DNA of 64,000 nt from Celoporthe dispersa. Its lineage: Eukaryota > Ascomycota > Sordariomycetes > Diaporthales > Cryphonectriaceae. A program made the position numbers and the translations under genes. The stretch lies in contig WAID01000001.1 in NCBI GenBank assembly GCA_016584495.1, positions 1,426,001-1,490,000 of the forward strand, read 5' to 3'. Under the pieces are notes generated by a model. The model searched no databases. It saw only the letters and a program-made list of their open reading frames with translations, and was not told where the DNA came from. Below, one piece after another: positions 47,101 through 58,564 of this stretch. The first letter of the stretch is position 1; each line of letters opens with the position of its first letter.

Positions 47101-50100
47101 CTTCACGTCCGGTCCCGATGAGATGTTCATCTCCGGCGCGTGCTGGCTATGCCACAGCTGTGGTGCTACGCTGGCCAGGAAGCTGTCCGTGAGCGAAGCA
47201 AGCGAGGTCCACTCCACGATCCGGTGCACAGCGATCGCCCGCGGGCTCCATCCAGTCTTGCGGAATTGGCCCCATATGCGCCTCCCAGCGCCAAGATCTG
47301 CAGAGATCGGTGCCGTTGCTCGCACCGTGCCACCCCAGCTGGCAGATGTGGGGGGGTGGGCGTATTGAGAAGTCAGTGCGCCGTCGAGAGCGGATCTGAT
47401 ATTGGCTACTATGGTGCTACTATGGTGCTACTATGTCTGCTAGAGTACTGAACATGTACACACGATCCACCGCGCCAACTTCGACGGGGACGAGGGCTCG
47501 AGGGTGGGAAAGGCGGGTCGTCTGACGAGTATCACCAGTTCAGCAAAGATCCCAAGATCGTGAGGGGCCCAATACCCATCATCAACCCCGCGCGCCGTTG
47601 CGGCCAGCAGGTTGGCCAAGTGGGCTGGCCCCATCTTGTGTTGGCCGATGCTATCCATTGTCCATCGTCAATCCACTATCGAGTTTGTGCGAAAATGACC
47701 CGGTTGCGATAGAGGGCCCTTTGTTATCCACCGGCGGGCGACGTAGGTAGTCCTGTCCGGCTGTCAAATTGTGTGGGTTTGTTTGGATTAGGAACGGGTC
47801 ATCTCCTGTTCGCCCGCGGACACGCTTTTCGACGTAGCATGATGTAGACGGTACAGTTTATGTTTTTTGTTCCTTTCCTTTTTTCTAGGAGACGACCGGA
47901 GCACAACTTCACACCAAGCTGTCCTCCTCAGGATCTCCAATCAGATCCGACCGCCGCGGCGGCGGCGCCCCGGGACGGCCTCCATTGAGAAAATCCCCGA
48001 CTTGTTCCCGTCAACTTGAAAGGCGGCCTTGCGTCCAGCCGGCCCGAAACGCCTTCTTAACCAAGCTTGGCGAGATCGTCGTTGCTGATCACTTCGACAT
48101 CGGACGCACCTCGACCACAATCTCTTCTTTATAACTCCTGAGGCTAGAACCAGACAGAAGACGAGAAGAGACGAGGAGGAGGAGAGAAGCCAACAAGCGA
48201 GGGATCGGCGCACTGTCGACGAGGCCACTTGCTCCACCCGTCCCGTGATTTTTCTGGCCAAGCAATGTCGTGCTGTGTCTGGTTGCTCCAATGCGACATC
48301 TCCATGCGACAGCCAGCCTGGCAACTGTAGCCGACCACAGGGGGGAGAGAAAGGGGGGGGCTCGATGACAACCAGCATGCAGTGGAACACTGGGCCTGCT
48401 GCTCATCCTTGTGCCTGAAGCCCTACAATATCACCTCAAAAGAACCTGCCAGGTGCACGTCGAGACCTGGTTCACATACATCCCTCTTCTGAGGCACCAT
48501 CGTCTCCTGAGGACGATGAGGACGGCTCCAAGACGCCGCGTCCATAGTTCCGGATCGCCTTGTCTCGTTGCTCTTCTTCTTCCCTTCTCTTCAAGTTTTA
48601 CCATCGACTCGATGGAACCTCTCAACTACTATCACCTGGTGGGCAAGACTTGTCTCGCTAAGGTAACTACTTACACACCTTTACTGCGGCGTCATGCCGG
48701 TCTTTCCCCCTTCAGGCACGCGTGGTGATCAAGTGACGATCCGCTCCTGGATCCCTCCTTACCTTGGGAATAGTACAGCAGCTTATTGGGAAGCAGACCA
48801 GCTGTGCCGAGCGTCGTACTCCCAATGGAGAGCTATGAATATCACTTGTCGCCCGCGAGTGAAATCCCGATCCCGCAGAACCACCACCCCACGCCCCTAC
48901 CACCCACAGCAGGAGTATGCGGGCGGACATTGGGGGGGAGGGGGGATGGGGCATCGATGCAACAAACGCTTTCTACGTCAACATGCAGACTTCATGCACC
49001 AGCTCCAGGCCTGTCATTCCTTGAAACGGACGGAGTCTTGCTTGGCCTGCATGACGGAAGCCTGGACCCGGTACCCGCGAGGATTCCAACGTCTCTCGAC
49101 TGAGTTGTCTCGGGGGTCCCCACCCATGAGGAGCCAGACCTTGGAAGTGGACCACCGAGAAAGTCTGGCTGTCTGGTAGGATGCCATACTACATAGTGTG
49201 TGCACTGCACCGGGTCGTGCGGGTCCGTTCCGCCCCAGAGCTTAGGAGGCTCAGAGAAGGAATCATTCTGCTGAGAAGAGCATGAACCCTGCGGTATCTA
49301 CCTACCGGAGCAGAAGCCCCAAGAGACAGAGCTGACTGTACCGTGCCCATCGAACGAATGCGAGCATGACGAGCCATTGGGGCACCTTGACGACCTGTTA
49401 CCCACCCTCCCCAATACGCTCTTTACTTGGCAGATCCGGCAGATCGTCTGGAACGGACTAGGGAAATCATCGCCACCTACATGATGGTGTGAAGCACCAC
49501 ACACACCCTACCTTGTGACGGGAAAGCTTTTTTTTTAAGGGAGGGAAGGGGAGGGGAGGGGAGGGGGGAATACCATGGGCGAATCATCTTACACCCTTTC
49601 CTCGGTGGCTCATTCGTTCGTTGGTGGCCGGCGGCGACCCCTTGAGGCATGTAAGTGCAGAGCCCTCATGTTGTGCTGGTGGACGCAGGTATAGCATCGG
49701 ATCATTCATTTTCTCTTATGAACCGACCGCTATCTACACGCATGGGCCGCATGAAAGAGATTCTGTATGGAGGGCGAGCTTTTCTTCGCTTTTGGTTTCT
49801 TTTTTAATATTTTTTTTTTTACTTTGTCGCCGGCCACCCTTGGGAGTGCGCCGGTAGGTAGGTAAGTACATACAAACATGTCTCTGGGTCTGGAGCGCTT
49901 GACAGAGAACAGTCGATCTATACAGCTGGAGACGATGGCGGATGCTGAGCAAGCCTACAGAGGACAGAGATTTCCTACGAGCTTGAGGCTGAGTTGTGCT
50001 GATCCCTCGACCTCGCCGGCTTGGAAGGGCTTACCTCGAGCTCATCTCAACAGACCCAGCCTTGGCAGGCCTCCCTCGTGATCCCACACGTTTCAAAGGC

Positions 50101-50886
50101 CCCGCCGCCCTTTGCTCCTCGCGACGACAGGCCGTGGCCGTCCATCATACCGTAGGCTGGGAGGACCCTGCGTGCCAGTGTCTCTCAATCAGGTGGGAAG
50201 TCGCAACACGATCCCGCGCCGATGGCGAGAGCACACACGCGTTCGTATGCACGCTCGTGGGAACGCCCACTGCGGACTTTTCAGATGACGTGGGTATTTA
50301 TGAAGAAGGGAGATGGGTAGTATGTTCATGACCTATGCGGTATAGAAACCGCGTGCCAGGCTCTCCTCATGATCTGTGTGAGCCGGTCCACGTCGGCGGT
50401 GTCAGGATCCCGTGTAGTGATGCCTTGTACGGGCGCTACAGGGTAAGAGGCTCTGACATCAAGCAGAAAGGGCGGCGGCGAGTATGGCGCACAAGCTGAG
50501 AGAGGGACAGCGCTGCTCTACGGCCTACGATGTGAGGAACATATTGAGCTGAGGGGCAAGGGTGAGTTGAACCAACGTGCGACGCTGCCCATGCGAAAAA
50601 CATGCGTCCCGAGTGACTGACCGAGGCGCAGGGCATGCGTGGAAGGATGTTTCAGGGCTTGGATATGGAGTGTTCGAGACACTTGACAATATGTTGATGG
50701 TGGTCATAAGAAGCACGCATGGGTTCTTTTCGGGAGACAACGTGCGTGATGAGTCCCGATCTGCTTTTCGAAGATCGACGACAAATGGGTATCAAGTCCA
50801 TACTTCTGTAAGGCCCTCCCCTCCCCCCCTCTACCAACCCTCCTCATCCTGCCATGCTAATTGCCTCTCGTCTCATGTGTTAGAGG
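44101..50886. other. Gene-free block downstream of GT2, part 2
   Basis: No recognised gene in about 6.8 kb. Notable content: (CTC)n near 44125-44145, a T run at 44820-44834, G-rich runs at 45130-45140 and 45301-45310, C runs at 45645-45655 and 46490-46500, an 11-base tandem repeat at 47404-47436 and an (AGGGG)-type tract at 49540-49570. A 285-codon minus-strand frame (44562-45419) starts at GTG and follows simple sequence; I reject it. The right end carries the 3' flank of the P-loop gene. Confidence 0.45.
47404..47436 (+). repeat. 11-base tandem repeat, about three copies
   Basis: The unit CTACTATGGTG is repeated twice perfectly, followed by a partial third copy (CTACTATG). Confidence 0.85.
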
Positions 50887-51675
50887 TCATGACCACAGGG
50901 GCTCCTTTGCCTCCATCGGTGTTGTCTCCTCGTTGACCAGGGCCTCGTCCCGACGTGCGATTAACTCCCTCATGAACGATAGAATCTGCAACGCGGCCTC
51001 GTGAGGTAGGATGCTCGTTGTGTTGATCGTCAGGCCCTCGTGTTGCTTGTATACGAAGAGCCTGCCTCCCTCAGACCTGACCGTGCGTGCCTCGTTAGGG
51101 CTGCGGACTGAGGGTGAAAAAGGTCAGCAACTATAAGCCTCAAACCCTAGCTTGATTTATTCTTCACAGCACAAGTGCGAGGACCTTGAGAACTCATGGC
51201 TCTGGCTGCGATGGCAATCATCCTCGCGGGTACTTTGACGAGAAGAGAATATTCTGGAAGACCTACTCTTGTCCTTGAGGCTGACCCTCCTCTCCGAGTT
51301 CGCAATCCTGCGCATATTCTCATCCAGGCGACAGTTTAGGTAGATGGGTATCAATATGCGCTTGCATCTATTGGCGACAGTCTCAAAGTCCTGAGCCAAG
51401 GCCCTGCCATCTGAGGTGTCTGACAAGCAGTCGGTACAGATGACCACCTTATCCAGGGTGGTAGGATGCTCGACCTGCTCTGCGAAGCATGCATCACGTC
51501 GTTTCTTTTGTGCTTCCACGTCGTCTTCAGGAGTTGGCAGAAAGTTCTCGCCCTCTGACTTGCTCCAGTCGACCAGGCTCGCCTTGTCGTCGCCGATGAG
51601 GATCTTGAGCGTTTCGGCTACGGTGTCCTTGCCCACGCCAGGCCACCCGTTCAGCAGAATGATAGGTGCAATCAT
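50887..51675 (-). CDS. P-loop nucleoside/chloramphenicol-kinase-like protein
   Basis: Two exons (51675-51267, 51107-50887) give 209 residues. The start MIAPIILLNGWPGVGKDT carries a Walker A motif (GWPGVGKDT, residues 10-18) directly at the N-terminus, as in stand-alone P-loop kinases of the AAA_33 / chloramphenicol-phosphotransferase-like type. A hydrophobic strand ending in Asp (DKVVICTDCLSD, about residues 85-96) fits the Walker B or substrate-binding position, and an Arg-rich segment (LDENMRRIANSERR) fits the lid. Without splicing the frame runs into unlike sequence and stops at 51157. The GTAGGT donor at 51266 and CCCTCAG acceptor at 51108 give a 159-nt phase-1 intron and add a typical C-terminal helix (AALQILSFMRELIARR). 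The substrate is unknown; phosphorylation of a small molecule is inference. Confidence 0.75.
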
Positions 51676-53294
51676 GACCTCTGCCTTTTTTCTGTCTTCT
51701 TTTCTTCTCCCGAACGGAGGGAGGGTGCAGGGCAATAGCCAGTTGTTTCAGCGTTGTGCGGCCCTGCCTAGGGGAACTGGATCCTGTTCTGCCTCTACCT
51801 GAGAGAGCCTGTCGATGTCCAGCTTGGAGGATGAAGCAATGGTCTTGTGTCCGCAACCGGAAAGGGTGGGCTCTGGGGTGATCGGCAATCGTCTTGGGTT
51901 CGTGACCACGAGGCAAGCTTCTTTTCCTGCTTGGTCCGGCCTTTCTGAGCAGTCGCCAGAGAACCAGCTTTTTCTCGAGGAGGCAGACAGATCGTGTATG
52001 TCGATGGTAAGTGATGTGAGAATAAGAGACGTGCTGTTCGTCCTCACACAAAGCTCCTTCTGATGAGTGATCCTCCTTGAGATTGACGCGGAGGCGCTTG
52101 CAAGGGCATACTACAAGCAGGAGGCGTCGACGGTAAGAGACACAACACGGTTGGGCCTCGAGAAAAAGAACTCGGAGACTGTCGTGGGAGTCAGTGCAGA
52201 TCATGACCGTTCAGAGGCATCGAATGGCTGCAAATTTTAGGAGCTCCATGGGTGGTTGAGGGCAACCGCTGTGGGTCTGACGGGTCATCTTGACTCACTG
52301 TTATCAAGGCCGCACAGACGGCAGAGAGATGCTGCCCAAAGTGGATCTCAAGGTTATGAACAAGAATAGGGTTTGCTTGTGGACGACGCCTAACCACCTA
52401 AGCGAGTACAGAAGCAACCTTGACGCTGACAGCTGGCGCCGAGAGCTGGTCCTGCCTGGCAAATGCTGTGGCCAGAAGCTTGTGTGGCGGGCGTTGTTGT
52501 CTTGCTACGTAGTAGCTCTAGACCGTTGAGGACACACAGACGCTCGGGATGTGGGATCCTAGCGTAACTGTGACATGTGAACGGACCAGCCAGTTGCAGA
52601 AGAACACCGCTGGTTGCAGTCGCAGACATCTGCACCGGTCAAAAGCTGAAACACCATGCAGGCGTACTATCATCGTGGACTGTCGCCGGTCCTATGATGC
52701 TGCCCCGACCTCTATATGGTTCTTTGCACGGCTTACGAGGTGTGCATTGGCGCAATCGTCCGAAGATGTAATTGAGTGTGAAGTTGGCGAATATCCTTTG
52801 ACATGGAAATGTGGGAGAAGAGGGGGGGGGGGGGACGCGCTTTTGCTGTAGTTTGCAGGTGCTACTTAGTACTTAGTACGTACCTGCCGTATGTAGGTGC
52901 CAGACTTTGGTGGTCAAGCGTCAGGCTCCACCTAGGGAGAGCTGCTCTTTCCTCACCTACACAGATGATTACGAACGGAATAAATTCTAGGACTATCTGA
53001 AGTTTATTAATTTGATACCTTGTATGAACCGAACCAAACACATATCCCATGTTACTCGTTGCAGTCGTTCATTTTCCCGTGACTACGTCCTGAAATGACT
53101 TGAAAATCTCAACGCTCAAAACAGGTAGTCTGGATCCGTCCTTTAGAGAAGAGGAAGAAAGACGACCAGGCCCACAGAGCGATAATGACAACATCAAACA
53201 ATAACAACGCACGACGGATGACAGCTATTACTGTACCTTCTGCTCAGGGAAGATCCACACCCCACCCCCCACCCCAAACCAAGTAGGTGCGTCC
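51676..53294. other. Upstream region of the P-loop gene and 3' region of the BTB-like gene
   Basis: It holds a G run at 52822-52832, GTAC-rich short repeats at 52867-52890 and an A+T-rich stretch at 52965-53040. Minus-strand frames at 51748-52204 overlap in two frames and look non-coding, so I call none. Confidence 0.5.
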
Positions 53295-54703
53295 TTATAC
53301 TCTGCCACCCAGATGCAGCACATTTTGTTCCACTGCCCTGCTTACTTCCCCACTGCCCGTGTACACGTATGCCAGCGTCTGCGGCCAGACCTCTGGATGT
53401 GGCATGGGCATGTCGATGGAGTCTCCAGTCTTGACGTGTCCCGACAGCATCAGCGCCGCCAGCGCAGGCATGTATGAGCGTGCATACGCGAGATCTGGAC
53501 CATGAGAGACCGGTCAGCGGGGCACTTTGTTGCTTGCAGGACGACAAGACAGCAGAACAGCAGAGGAGACGGGAGACAAGGCTGGCGTGCCGAGGAGACA
53601 GTTGCACCTGTCTTCGGTCACAGCGAGATTGGGAAGCGGTATGTGTTGGAATACACTCACGGACTGGCAGTTCTTTGGTGCTCCTGCTGCTGCTGCTGCT
53701 GCTCTTCTTCTGGTGGCTGCCAACCCGGGTCCCGGATGCGGCCACGCTAGACCGGCGCCGGTCCGAGCCTAGTGGTGTCAGGGGGAGTACGGGGGTCCGT
53801 CGGGGTCCGTGCCGGACTTGACAGGTCCTCGGGGGACAGCTGGAATGCCGACTGGCGACGAGAGGACGAGGGCGTCGTAGGCGTCGAGGGAATCGTGGTC
53901 CTGAGCTGGTTGAGGTCGAACCTTCGTGTCAGGATGAAAGGCCTGCGGTCCCTGGTCCTGGGCCGGATTCGCGCCCGGACCACAAGTTTGTCTCCCTCGA
54001 TCCCGCCTGGCTGTCCGCTCCCGCTCATGCGCCTTAGTGAAGTCGGGGCCACGAAGACATCCGCCTTGGCCGGATCACCCAGGTAGACGTGGCCAAACTC
54101 CTGCAGCAGGTCCACATGGAGAAAGCCCAGGCTCTGCCTCCGGCCCCTGGGCGATATCGCCGAAGCAACTGATACCCTGCGGTTACCCACCGTGCCCAGG
54201 TCGTCCGCCTGTGACGCTGTCATGCCCGAGAGCAACATCGACCTGGTCTCGGCCACAATTGATCGGCTCCGCAGCCCCTGCAAGGACTGCTGTGGATGAC
54301 TGCGCGCGTCAGGAGCTGGTTGTGAACGCCCTGGCAAGGGGGTATGCACTTACCTTGGACTCTCCATGGTCATGAGCCCGACTTTCGCTGCCATCCTCTG
54401 CTCCGCAACGGGTGACATTGGCGTCCAGTCTGGTCGTCCAGCTCCTCCCAGCGAGCCCTGCCTGGCACGGCCCTCGTAGCTTTCCACCCGAGCCCTCTCG
54501 TGCTGTCGCACGAGATCATCGTAGCCAGGGGTAGCGGGCTGGGTGGAGCTCGGCGATGGCTTTGCTGTGAGGGGGCTGATCGAGGGCAAGGCATTGCGAT
54601 GATTTCGGAAGGCCGTCGTCCTTGAGCGCCCGTCGAGGCTGCCCACATAGTCCGTCCTGACCTCGAGGTTGGGCCTGCTCCGAGTTTGTGCCTCCATTAT
54701 CAT
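53295..54703 (-). CDS. Fungal protein with C-terminal BTB/POZ-like domain
   Basis: Three exons (54703-54354, 54299-53661, 53494-53295) give about 395 residues. Introns are 54300-54353 (GTAAGT..CAG, 54 nt) and 53495-53660 (GTGAGT..CAG). The N-terminal part is Ser/Pro/Arg-rich. A central region around residues 115-240 (SLGFLHVDLLQEFGHVYLGD...) and a proline-rich linker follow. The last exon encodes HLAYARSYMPALAALMLSGH, VKTGDSIDMPMPHPEVW and TLAYVYTGSGEV, then ends in a predicted helix (NVLHLGGRV); this matches the helix-strand order of a degenerate BTB domain, usually a protein-interaction module. The reading frame shifts once in the two C5 runs (53781-53785 and 53791-53795 as G runs on the plus strand); total exon length is one base over a multiple of three, so an extra base is likely. 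The start could also be the ATG at 54697. Role unknown. Confidence 0.68.
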
Positions 54704-55635
54704 GATGACAAGGGGTCGACGAAGCTCAACAGAAGCAAAAAGAAAATACCAAATCTGAAGAATTTGAGTATGCCGATAGGGACTATTGAGGGCCAGCACC
54801 GACTACTCTCACAGGAGGTCCGGGGGACTTTGAAGGGCAAAAGTCCCGAAGGCAGGTGGGCGAGGGAAGCGACATGATATCCAGTCTTGTACGGCGTCTT
54901 TCACGCCCCCCCCCCTTTTTTTTTTTCTTCTTCCCTTTCTTCTCTCCCGCCTGAGGGCTGGTGGCCAGGCGTCATGAGCTCATGTCTGAGAACAAAGACA
55001 TGCGTCTCTCAGGTTCTGGTAACAAAGAAATCGGCGTTTCGCCATGTCCCTAAGAGGACAAAGGACCCGTGGATAGCGGCCAGTCTTAGCGATCCGGCAG
55101 TCTGGACCAGAAGCTCCCGATATCCGACCATCGCCACCGAGATGTCTTGTTTCTTTGTTTGCACCCGCTAGGTAAGTATCCTTCGTATTTCCTCATGGGT
55201 CTGAATCCGAGAGCGAACCGACGCTACTATGCTAACACGATACGTGTGCTACGGAAGAAGAGGGCATACGTGAGAGTTACAGTGAGAATGAGAGTGAGAG
55301 TGACGTATCTCACTGGCTAGGCGGTCGCGTTCAGGGGCTCGCATGGGTTCCCCACTTGGCGTCCTCCGCTCATTGGCTAGACCTCTCTCTTGGCTATCCG
55401 AGACTCAGAGAAGAACGGAGAAGCTACGACCCTCACGCGCGAGGCTGAGGAGGACTCAGCCATCTCATGCCAGCCTGTCCTCTCAGGCCGTCCGTGACTG
55501 ATCGGGCCGCGCAATACTCACCTGATGACCCTGGAGACTCTCTCTCTCTCCCTCTCTATCTCTTCTTTGTCTCCTTGACAACCCCTCCCGATCCTTTATC
55601 TCTTGCGGTCATCCTGCGACGCGGCGGGCCTCAAC
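54704..55635. promoter_or_regulatory. Divergent BTB-like gene / GWT1 promoter region
   Basis: The two start codons face outward across 932 bases. The left part has a C/T run at 54906-54930; the right part carries GAGAGTGA-type purine repeats at 55271-55305 and a CT tract at 55539-55570 close to the GWT1 leader. Confidence 0.5.
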
Positions 55636-57230
55636 ATGTCTAACTCGACCGCCAGCTACAAGCAGCTCAAGGAGGACTTCGTGTCCGGCCTGACGGGCGG
55701 GCCTGTCGGCGAGATTGTAGCGGTGACTGCTGTCATACCAGTGAGTTGGTCTGAGATGTGAGAGATCAGAGCTGAAGTGAAGCTGAGTGCCCGGAACAGG
55801 TCGCAGCCCTGGTCTGGTCAGTCCTGCAGGCGCGCCAGTCCTTCTTCAGGCCCTACACGGCCCTCGGGCTTGTCGTCGACTACCTCCTCAACATCGGAGC
55901 TGCCCTGCTGGCCATCACGCTATACGCAGACAGCGCAGTCCTGCTCATGATACTGCTCCTTGCGCCCGCCCTCCTAGTCTGCGCCCTGCCACCCAACACC
56001 GGCGCGCGGAGAAAGAAACCCCAGCTTCCTCCTGCCAAGTCCGGCAGCAACAAGGCAGCCGGCGCTACTGCGGCGGGCGGTCGGGACCTTGACGTGCTCT
56101 CGACAAAGCCGTTCCTAACGTTCTTCCGCGGCTCGATGCTGGTCCTCACCTGTCTGGCGATCCTGGCCGTCGACTTTCGCATATTCCCTAGGCGCTTCGC
56201 AAAAGTGGAGACATGGGGCACGTCGCTGATGGATGTCGGCGTGGGCGCCTTTGTCTTTTCTGCAGGCGTGGTCGCAGCACGGCCCGTCCTCAAAGAACGC
56301 GCTGCCCACGCAGGCGGCAGCCGCGCAATGGCGGCGACCCTGCCCAGGCGGCTCGCCCACTCGTGCCGCCATTCCCTCCCCCTCCTTGTCCTGGGCGTGG
56401 TCCGCCTGCTTAGCGTCAAGGGGCTCGACTATGCCGAGCATGTCACCGAATACGGGGTGCACTGGAATTTCTTTTTTACGCTGGCCCTCCTGCCGCCGTT
56501 TGTGGCCCTCTTCCAGTCGGCCTTGAAAATAATCCCGTCGTATGCGGCCCTCGCGCTCATGCTGGGTGTGGCATACCAGGTGGTCCTGGAGAGCACCAGC
56601 CTGAAGGCCTATGTCCTCACTGCCCCCAGGGTGGACCTGCTGTCCAGGAACCGAGAAGGCGTCTTCAGCTTTGTGGGCTACCTGGCCATCTTCCTCACCG
56701 GCCAGGACACAGGCATGTATGTCCTGCCGCGCAAGATCAACCCGCGCAGCGGTTCTGGCGGCGCGACGCAGAGGACGACGCTCTTGATGACCTTGGCTGT
56801 GTGGTGCAGCATATGGTCGGCGCTGTACTTCTTCACGACGGACTACAACTACGGGGCGGGCCTGTCCGTGTCTCGCAGGCTTGCGAACCTGCCCTACATC
56901 TTGGGCGTGGCCGCCCTGGGCACGCTGCAGCTGTTTGCGCACTGCCTGGCCGAGACGCTGTGCTTTCCTGGGTTCTACAGTGCTGTGGACATGAAGGCCG
57001 AGAAGGAAGCCTACGAGATGGCGACGAGCAGGGTGCTCCGTGCCTACAACCGGAATGGTCTTGCCATCTTCCTGTTGGCCAACCTCCTGACCGGGCTGGT
57101 GAATATGACGGTGCCGACGTTGGATGTTGGGCCGGTGGGGAGTATTGGCATTCTTGTGGCGTACAGCACAGCCTTGACCGCTGTGGCAGTCGCACTGGAT
57201 GCATATAACATCAACATTAAGCTGTCTTGA
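55636..57230 (+). CDS. GWT1: GPI inositol-acyltransferase Gwt1 (PIG-W)
   Basis: Gwt1 acylates the inositol of glucosaminyl-phosphatidylinositol in the ER, an early step of GPI-anchor synthesis, and is the target of manogepix-type antifungals. Exons 55636-55740 and 55800-57230 (intron GTGAGT..CAG, 59 nt) give 511 residues, the normal length. The N-terminus (MSNSTASYKQLKEDFVSGLTGG) matches the family start YKxxKExFVxxxxGxS, and the spliced VTAVIPVAALVWSVL forms the first membrane segment. About a dozen hydrophobic segments follow. Conserved family stretches are visible at FRIFPRRFAKVETWGTSLMD, LDYAEHVTEYGVHWNFFFTL, REGVFSFVGYLAIFLTG and YNRNGLAIFLLANLLTGLVN. No frame problem or missing block was seen. 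Confidence 0.97.
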
Positions 57231-58505
57231 AGAGAGAAAGACAGCAAAAAAAAAAAAAAATAAGAAGAAAAACAGTAAGAAGGAGAAAAGCTCGGCCTTT
57301 GATATGTTTCAAGGTCTAACCAAGCAAATGACATAGTTCGCAGAGCTACCCTTCCTCCCTTGCATGGATCTTCTCGGATAGCGCATGCCTCTGAGGGGGT
57401 CAAGGCATAACTCTTACCTGCAGTGTAATCTCCATTGTCTTATGCTCGTTGCGTCACAGGAACGAACGAACACTCTGCAGCTGCATCATCCTGACGACCT
57501 GAAAGAAAAGAAGAAGAAACAAGTCATCTAGAACCCTCACTTCGTACCAGAGCCTTTCCTCGCATTGATCCTGAAATGAAGTAGCAGAGCGTCGTCTACC
57601 AGCAGCATGCCTGGCATCCCCTCTGGTCAGGAAAGAAAATCGGACTATCGACCTGGAACCTTTTCGGGATTCCCCTTCCTCGGCCAACTCCGGTGTGTGG
57701 GCCAAGCAAGGCTCAAGAGAATCCCGGGCCTTGCTCCGGCGCCTTGTAGTTTATGTCGGGTTCCTGGCGTCGCCTTGACGGTCGCAGAATCATGGTGTGG
57801 ACACAGAGGGCTAAGGTAGGTTTATTCGATCCCTGGGCTCCCGGCTGCTGCGGCTGGGTGGAATGCAACCAGAAGAAAGAAAGAAGAAGGAAAAGGAAAA
57901 AGAAAAGAAACCCCTAAGTAGTATACAAAAGTGACAAGACATGGAGGCGAACACGAAATCCGACCCGATGGTCGCCGAACCCAAAAGCTTACAGACAATA
58001 TGGAATGGGTGGGCTTTCATTTTTCTTTTTCAGCCTTTGCTTTAGGCAATTTTTTGACTCTTATGGGCCGCCTCCGGTTCTGTCACAGAAGTATGTGTTC
58101 ATCATGATGCTTTTGGAAAGCAACCCCGTCGTGCCGGTTTGAATTTTTGGCGCTACTATGTATCGACGGCGTCCACTTGCGACACAGACGGAAAGATGTC
58201 CCGAGACCATAAAAAGAAAAAAGTAAACCACATCAATTGATTCCCCCAAGCCCCGGCCGAGCGCCATCGAGGCGGTCAGCTAGTCTTGTCAGTTACTTCT
58301 TATGCGGCAAGCCGTAGAACGTGATGTTTCGAGGGGGAAGGGGCTAGTCAGGGGAGACGGACACACACACACAGATAGAGAGAGAGAGAGAAAGAGAGAG
58401 AGAGACAGAATGAAGAAAAGCAAATGTGGTGCGACATGTCTCTCCTGTTGGCAAGTTAAGGAGGGCGGGACGGATGAGACGAGGTTAGGATGCTGTGGTG
58501 ACACG

Positions 58506-58518
<13 letters not shown>
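57231..58518. other. GWT1 3' region
   Basis: The 3' UTR starts with an A run (57247-57261). A (GA)n patch lies at 58375-58406. No gene is supported. Confidence 0.5.
58375..58406 (+). repeat. (GA)n microsatellite, interrupted
   Basis: Dinucleotide GA units with one AAA interruption, flanked on the left by a short CA run. Confidence 0.9.

Positions 58519-58562
<44 letters not shown>
58519..58562. repeat. (AC)22 microsatellite
   Basis: An uninterrupted AC run, preceded by an impure CA/CG alternating stretch from 58502. The alternating purine-pyrimidine character could favour Z-DNA. Confidence 0.95.

Positions 58563-58564
<2 letters not shown>

Noticed and set aside
51527..52204. 225-codon minus-strand frame overlapping the P-loop gene
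   Set aside because: It is a shadow frame of the kinase-like exon and its upstream region, with Arg/Lys-rich composition and no motif.
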